Below are positions 61,912-64,000 of a stretch of 64,000 nt of DNA, one piece after another; positions within the stretch are counted from its first letter, which is position 1, and each line of letters opens with the position of its first letter. The notes below the pieces were generated by a model that was given only the letters and a program-made list of their open reading frames with translations, did no database searches and was not told the origin of the DNA. The translations under genes and the position numbers were made by a program. The stretch lies in assembly GCF_036699995.1 (NCBI RefSeq), contig NZ_CP144906.1:1674001-1738000 (forward strand), read 5' to 3'. Source of the DNA: Clostridium beijerinckii (GTDB taxonomy: Bacteria; Bacillota; Clostridia; Clostridiales; Clostridiaceae).

Positions 61912-62463
61912 ATGAGTAATTTTATAATAGCAGTAGGTCATACTGCTAGTGGGAATGTTGGATGTGGAGTTGTTGATAGGCTTGATGAGAGCGATTGCAC
62001 CAGGATTATAGGGGCTTTAGTTGCAGAGTATTTGCAGCAGAGAGGTCATGGGGTTAATTTACTTAGAATTGATACAAGTAATAGCTATAGCTGTCAGGAT
62101 TGCTATGAAAGGGCAAGTGAAGCTAATGAGATAGCTAAGACAACAAATGTTGAGTTGTATGCTGAGATTCATATTAATGCAGGGGGAGGGACTGGTCCAG
62201 AAGTATTAGTATTTGGAAAATCAGAAGTAGCAAATAAATATGCTGCTAAAGTATGCAATGAATTATCAAGTATTCTGAATTTACCTAATAGAGGAGTAAA
62301 AACAAGAAACTTAATTGTTCTTAATAAAACTATTATGCCTGCAATTTTAGTTGAGTGCTTATTTGCTGATAGTGATGATGCAGACAAATATAATCCAGAT
62401 ATTATTGCAAGAGCTATTGGTAATGGATTAGCTGGAGTTGAGGATTCCAGTTGTTATGAATGA
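61912..62463 (+). CDS. N-acetylmuramoyl-L-alanine amidase (Amidase_3)
   Basis: 183 residues, a bare catalytic domain. Zinc ligands are H10 (AVGHTASG), E26 (RLDESDC) and H87 (AEIHINAGGG), with catalytic E148 (LVECLFAD). It cuts the bond between muramic acid and the peptide stem. There is no signal peptide and no wall-binding repeat, as for phage endolysins that leave through a holin. The divergent sigma gene shares its upstream region. GGGAGAG precedes the ATG. Confidence 0.92.
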   Translation: MSNFIIAVGHTASGNVGCGVVDRLDESDCTRIIGALVAEYLQQRGHGVNLLRIDTSNSYSCQDCYERASEANEIAKTTNVELYAEIHINAGGGTGPEVLVFGKSEVANKYAAKVCNELSSILNLPNRGVKTRNLIVLNKTIMPAILVECLFADSDDADKYNPDIIARAIGNGLAGVEDSSCYE

Positions 62464-62560
62464 AAATATGGATGGAATAGGAATGATGTTGAGACAGTGG
62501 TTCTGCTATATAAAAGGCAGTGGCATTGAAAATACTAGATTTGATATAATTTCAAATATG

Positions 62561-62602
62561 TTCCCTTACACAGCAAAGAGTATAAATGGCTGTGTAGGGG
62601 AA
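62561..62602 (+). terminator. Terminator after the amidase
   Basis: A 14-bp stem TTCCCTTACACAGC / GCTGTGTAGGGGAA with one wobble, followed by TATTCTTTTATT. Confidence 0.85.
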
Positions 62603-62710
62603 TATTCTTTTATTAATTGAATTAATGGGATATAATAATATCATGTTAAGAAAATTGTAAAAGAATAGTAATAAAATCAAGTAATAGGAATGCTGACAGG
62701 AGGATATACA

Positions 62711-64000
62711 ATGGCTGATACAAAAAAAGAACAGGAACGTACAGAATTACATCGTACAATATGGAGTATTGCAAATGACCTACGAGGAAGTGTAGATGGA
62801 TGGGACTTTAAACAATATGTACTTGGTATGCTATTTTATCGATATATATCAGAAAATATTACTAATTACATTAATAAAGGTGAACATGAGGCTGGAAATT
62901 TAGAATTTGATTATGCAAAACTAGAGGATAGCGATGCAGAGCAGGCAAGAAAAGATTTAGTTGAAACAAAAGGATTTTTTATTCTTCCAAGTGAACTATT
63001 TGAAAATGTGCAAAAGGTTGCTGATAAAGATGAAAATCTAAATGAAACCTTAGAAAAAATCTTTAAAAATATTGAGACTTCAGCACAAGGTAGTGAAAGC
63101 GAATCGGATTTTAAAGGCTTGTTTGATGATATTGATGTTAATAGTAATAAATTAGGCGGCACAGTTGCAAAGAGAAACGAGAAACTTGTAAAACTGATGA
63201 ATGGTGTCAGCGAGATGAAATTGGGAGATTACAAGGATAATACCATTGATGCGTTTGGAGATGCTTATGAGTTTTTGATGGGTATGTATGCTTCCAATGC
63301 AGGAAAAAGCGGAGGCGAGTATTATACACCTCAAGAGGTTTCTGAGCTTTTAACACGTATCACTATTGTAGGCAAAACTGAGGTTAACAAGGTTTATGAT
63401 CCAGCTGTAGGGAGTGGATCGCTTCTTTTAAAGTTTGCAAAAATTCTAGGTAAAGATAATGTACGTCAAGGATTCTTTGGGCAGGAAATCAATATAACAA
63501 CATATAACCTTTGTCGTATAAATATGTTTTTGCATGATATTGATTATAATAAATTTGACATTGCTCACGGTGACACACTTACTGAAACTCAACAACATAG
63601 TGATAATGAACCTTTTGAAGCAATAGTATCAAATCCACCTTATTCTATTAAGTGGGAGGGGGATGCTAATCCACTCTTAATTAATGATCCGCGTTTTTCT
63701 CCTGCTGGAGTTCTTGCACCAAAGTCAAAGGCTGATTTAGCATTTATTATGCATTCCCTTTCTTGGCTTGCAACTAATGGAACTGCTGCAATTGTATGTT
63801 TCCCAGGAGTTATGTATCGTGGGGGTGCTGAGCAGAAAATTCGTAAATACTTGATTGATAATAATTATATCGATTGTATTATACAGCTTCCAGGTAATCT
63901 TTTTTACGGAACAAGTATAGCTACATGTATTATGGTGTTAAAGAAATCAAAGACAGAGAACAGCACATTATTCATTGACGCGTCAAAAGAATGTGTTAAG
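62711..64000 (+). CDS. hsdM: Type I restriction-modification methyltransferase subunit HsdM (3' partial)
   Basis: 430 codons are visible and the frame is open at the window's end. The HsdM N-terminal domain ([19 protein letters not shown], then [17 protein letters not shown]) precedes the N6-adenine methylase core, with AdoMet motif [10 protein letters not shown] at 230 and catalytic NPPYS at 308. HsdM pairs with HsdS to methylate adenine, and with HsdR to cleave foreign DNA; those genes should lie beyond the window. ACAGGAGG lies 8 bases before the ATG. It forms the right-hand end of the accessory region. Confidence 0.95.
   Translation, partial: MADTKKEQERTELHRTIWSIANDLRGSVDGWDFKQYVLGMLFYRYISENITNYINKGEHEAGNLEFDYAKLEDSDAEQARKDLVETKGFFILPSELFENVQKVADKDENLNETLEKIFKNIETSAQGSESESDFKGLFDDIDVNSNKLGGTVAKRNEKLVKLMNGVSEMKLGDYKDNTIDAFGDAYEFLMGMYASNAGKSGGEYYTPQEVSELLTRITIVGKTEVNKVYDPAVGSGSLLLKFAKILGKDNVRQGFFGQEINITTYNLCRINMFLHDIDYNKFDIAHGDTLTETQQHSDNEPFEAIVSNPPYSIKWEGDANPLLINDPRFSPAGVLAPKSKADLAFIMHSLSWLATNGTAAIVCFPGVMYRGGAEQKIRKYLIDNNYIDCIIQLPGNLFYGTSIATCIMVLKKSKTENSTLFIDASKECVK

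Larger units (their letters stand above)
38341..62620. mobile_element. Decayed integrated phage-like element (approximate extent)
   Basis: Integrase relic, divergent repressor switch, excisionase-like protein, replisome organiser, DnaC loader, antirepressor, sigma factor and amidase are phage- or plasmid-type, but no structural or packaging genes occur. Cargo at the integrase side includes a zeta toxin and a defence RT. Boundaries are not set by identical att repeats that I could find, so the ends given are only a working range. Confidence 0.5.

Noticed and set aside
1..64000. CRISPR array
   Set aside because: No short regularly spaced direct repeats with unique spacers and no cas genes were found on either strand.

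Overview
The window is low-GC DNA from a spore-forming anaerobe of Clostridium sensu stricto, most like the C. beijerinckii/butyricum group. The evidence is a single-chain pyruvate:ferredoxin oxidoreductase, an NfnAB transhydrogenase pair, a 2,3-butanediol-type dehydrogenase under a sigma-54 promoter, a Csp-like subtilase, a DUF3787 spore-surface protein, a FloA/NfeD pair and strong AGGAGG ribosome sites. Species assignment is inference.

Chromosomal part (1 to about 37.4 kb). A choline-binding-repeat surface protein (5' end outside the window) is followed by a subtilase, a spore-surface protein, PFOR (minus strand), a nucleotidase-like HAD protein, a 2Fe-2S ferredoxin-like protein and an anchored EF-hand protein. 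A GAF/AAA+ sigma-54 activator precedes its probable target, a butanediol dehydrogenase, and then nfnAB. Next come an HD hydrolase, a CDF metal exporter, a kinase-like protein, a DODA-type dioxygenase divergent from an HxlR regulator, a nitroreductase, a His-Gln-Lys tRNA cluster, BrnQ, a complete cellobiose-type PTS operon (IIA-IIB-GH1-IIC, RpiR regulator) behind a second sigma-54 promoter, a LytTR two-component pair enclosing floA/nfeD, an Eis-like acetyltransferase and an EamA exporter.

Accessory part (about 37.4 to at least 62.6 kb). This is a decayed integrated element. It holds a zeta-toxin pair, a standalone reverse transcriptase with a YCDD active site preceded by a structured non-coding RNA (the layout of a DRT2-type anti-phage system), a tyrosine integrase pseudogene with three lesions, a divergent repressor switch with repeated operators, an excisionase-like protein, a replisome organiser, and a DnaC-like helicase loader split by a group II intron whose exact removal restores the reading frame. 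Downstream are an AbrB regulator, a Bro/KilAC antirepressor, the DUF2922/DUF1659/YvrJ small proteins, a sigma factor, an amidase, and a run of unrecognised proteins, one with a PD-(D/E)XK-like motif. No capsid, tail or portal genes are visible. The window ends inside hsdM of a type I restriction-modification system.

The most interesting signals are: (1) the RT locus, whose upstream RNA has a near-perfect promoter, terminal hairpins and a 61-codon stop-free sense frame, as expected if a repetitive protein is made from concatemeric cDNA; (2) a family of dispersed branched palindromes (3.5, 10.5, 49.0 and 51.0 kb, with a related one at 23.6 kb) whose stems change in compensating ways and whose CTTAAG end sits on the stop codon of two genes; and (3) a 120-bp direct repeat at 37.7 and 60.5 kb.
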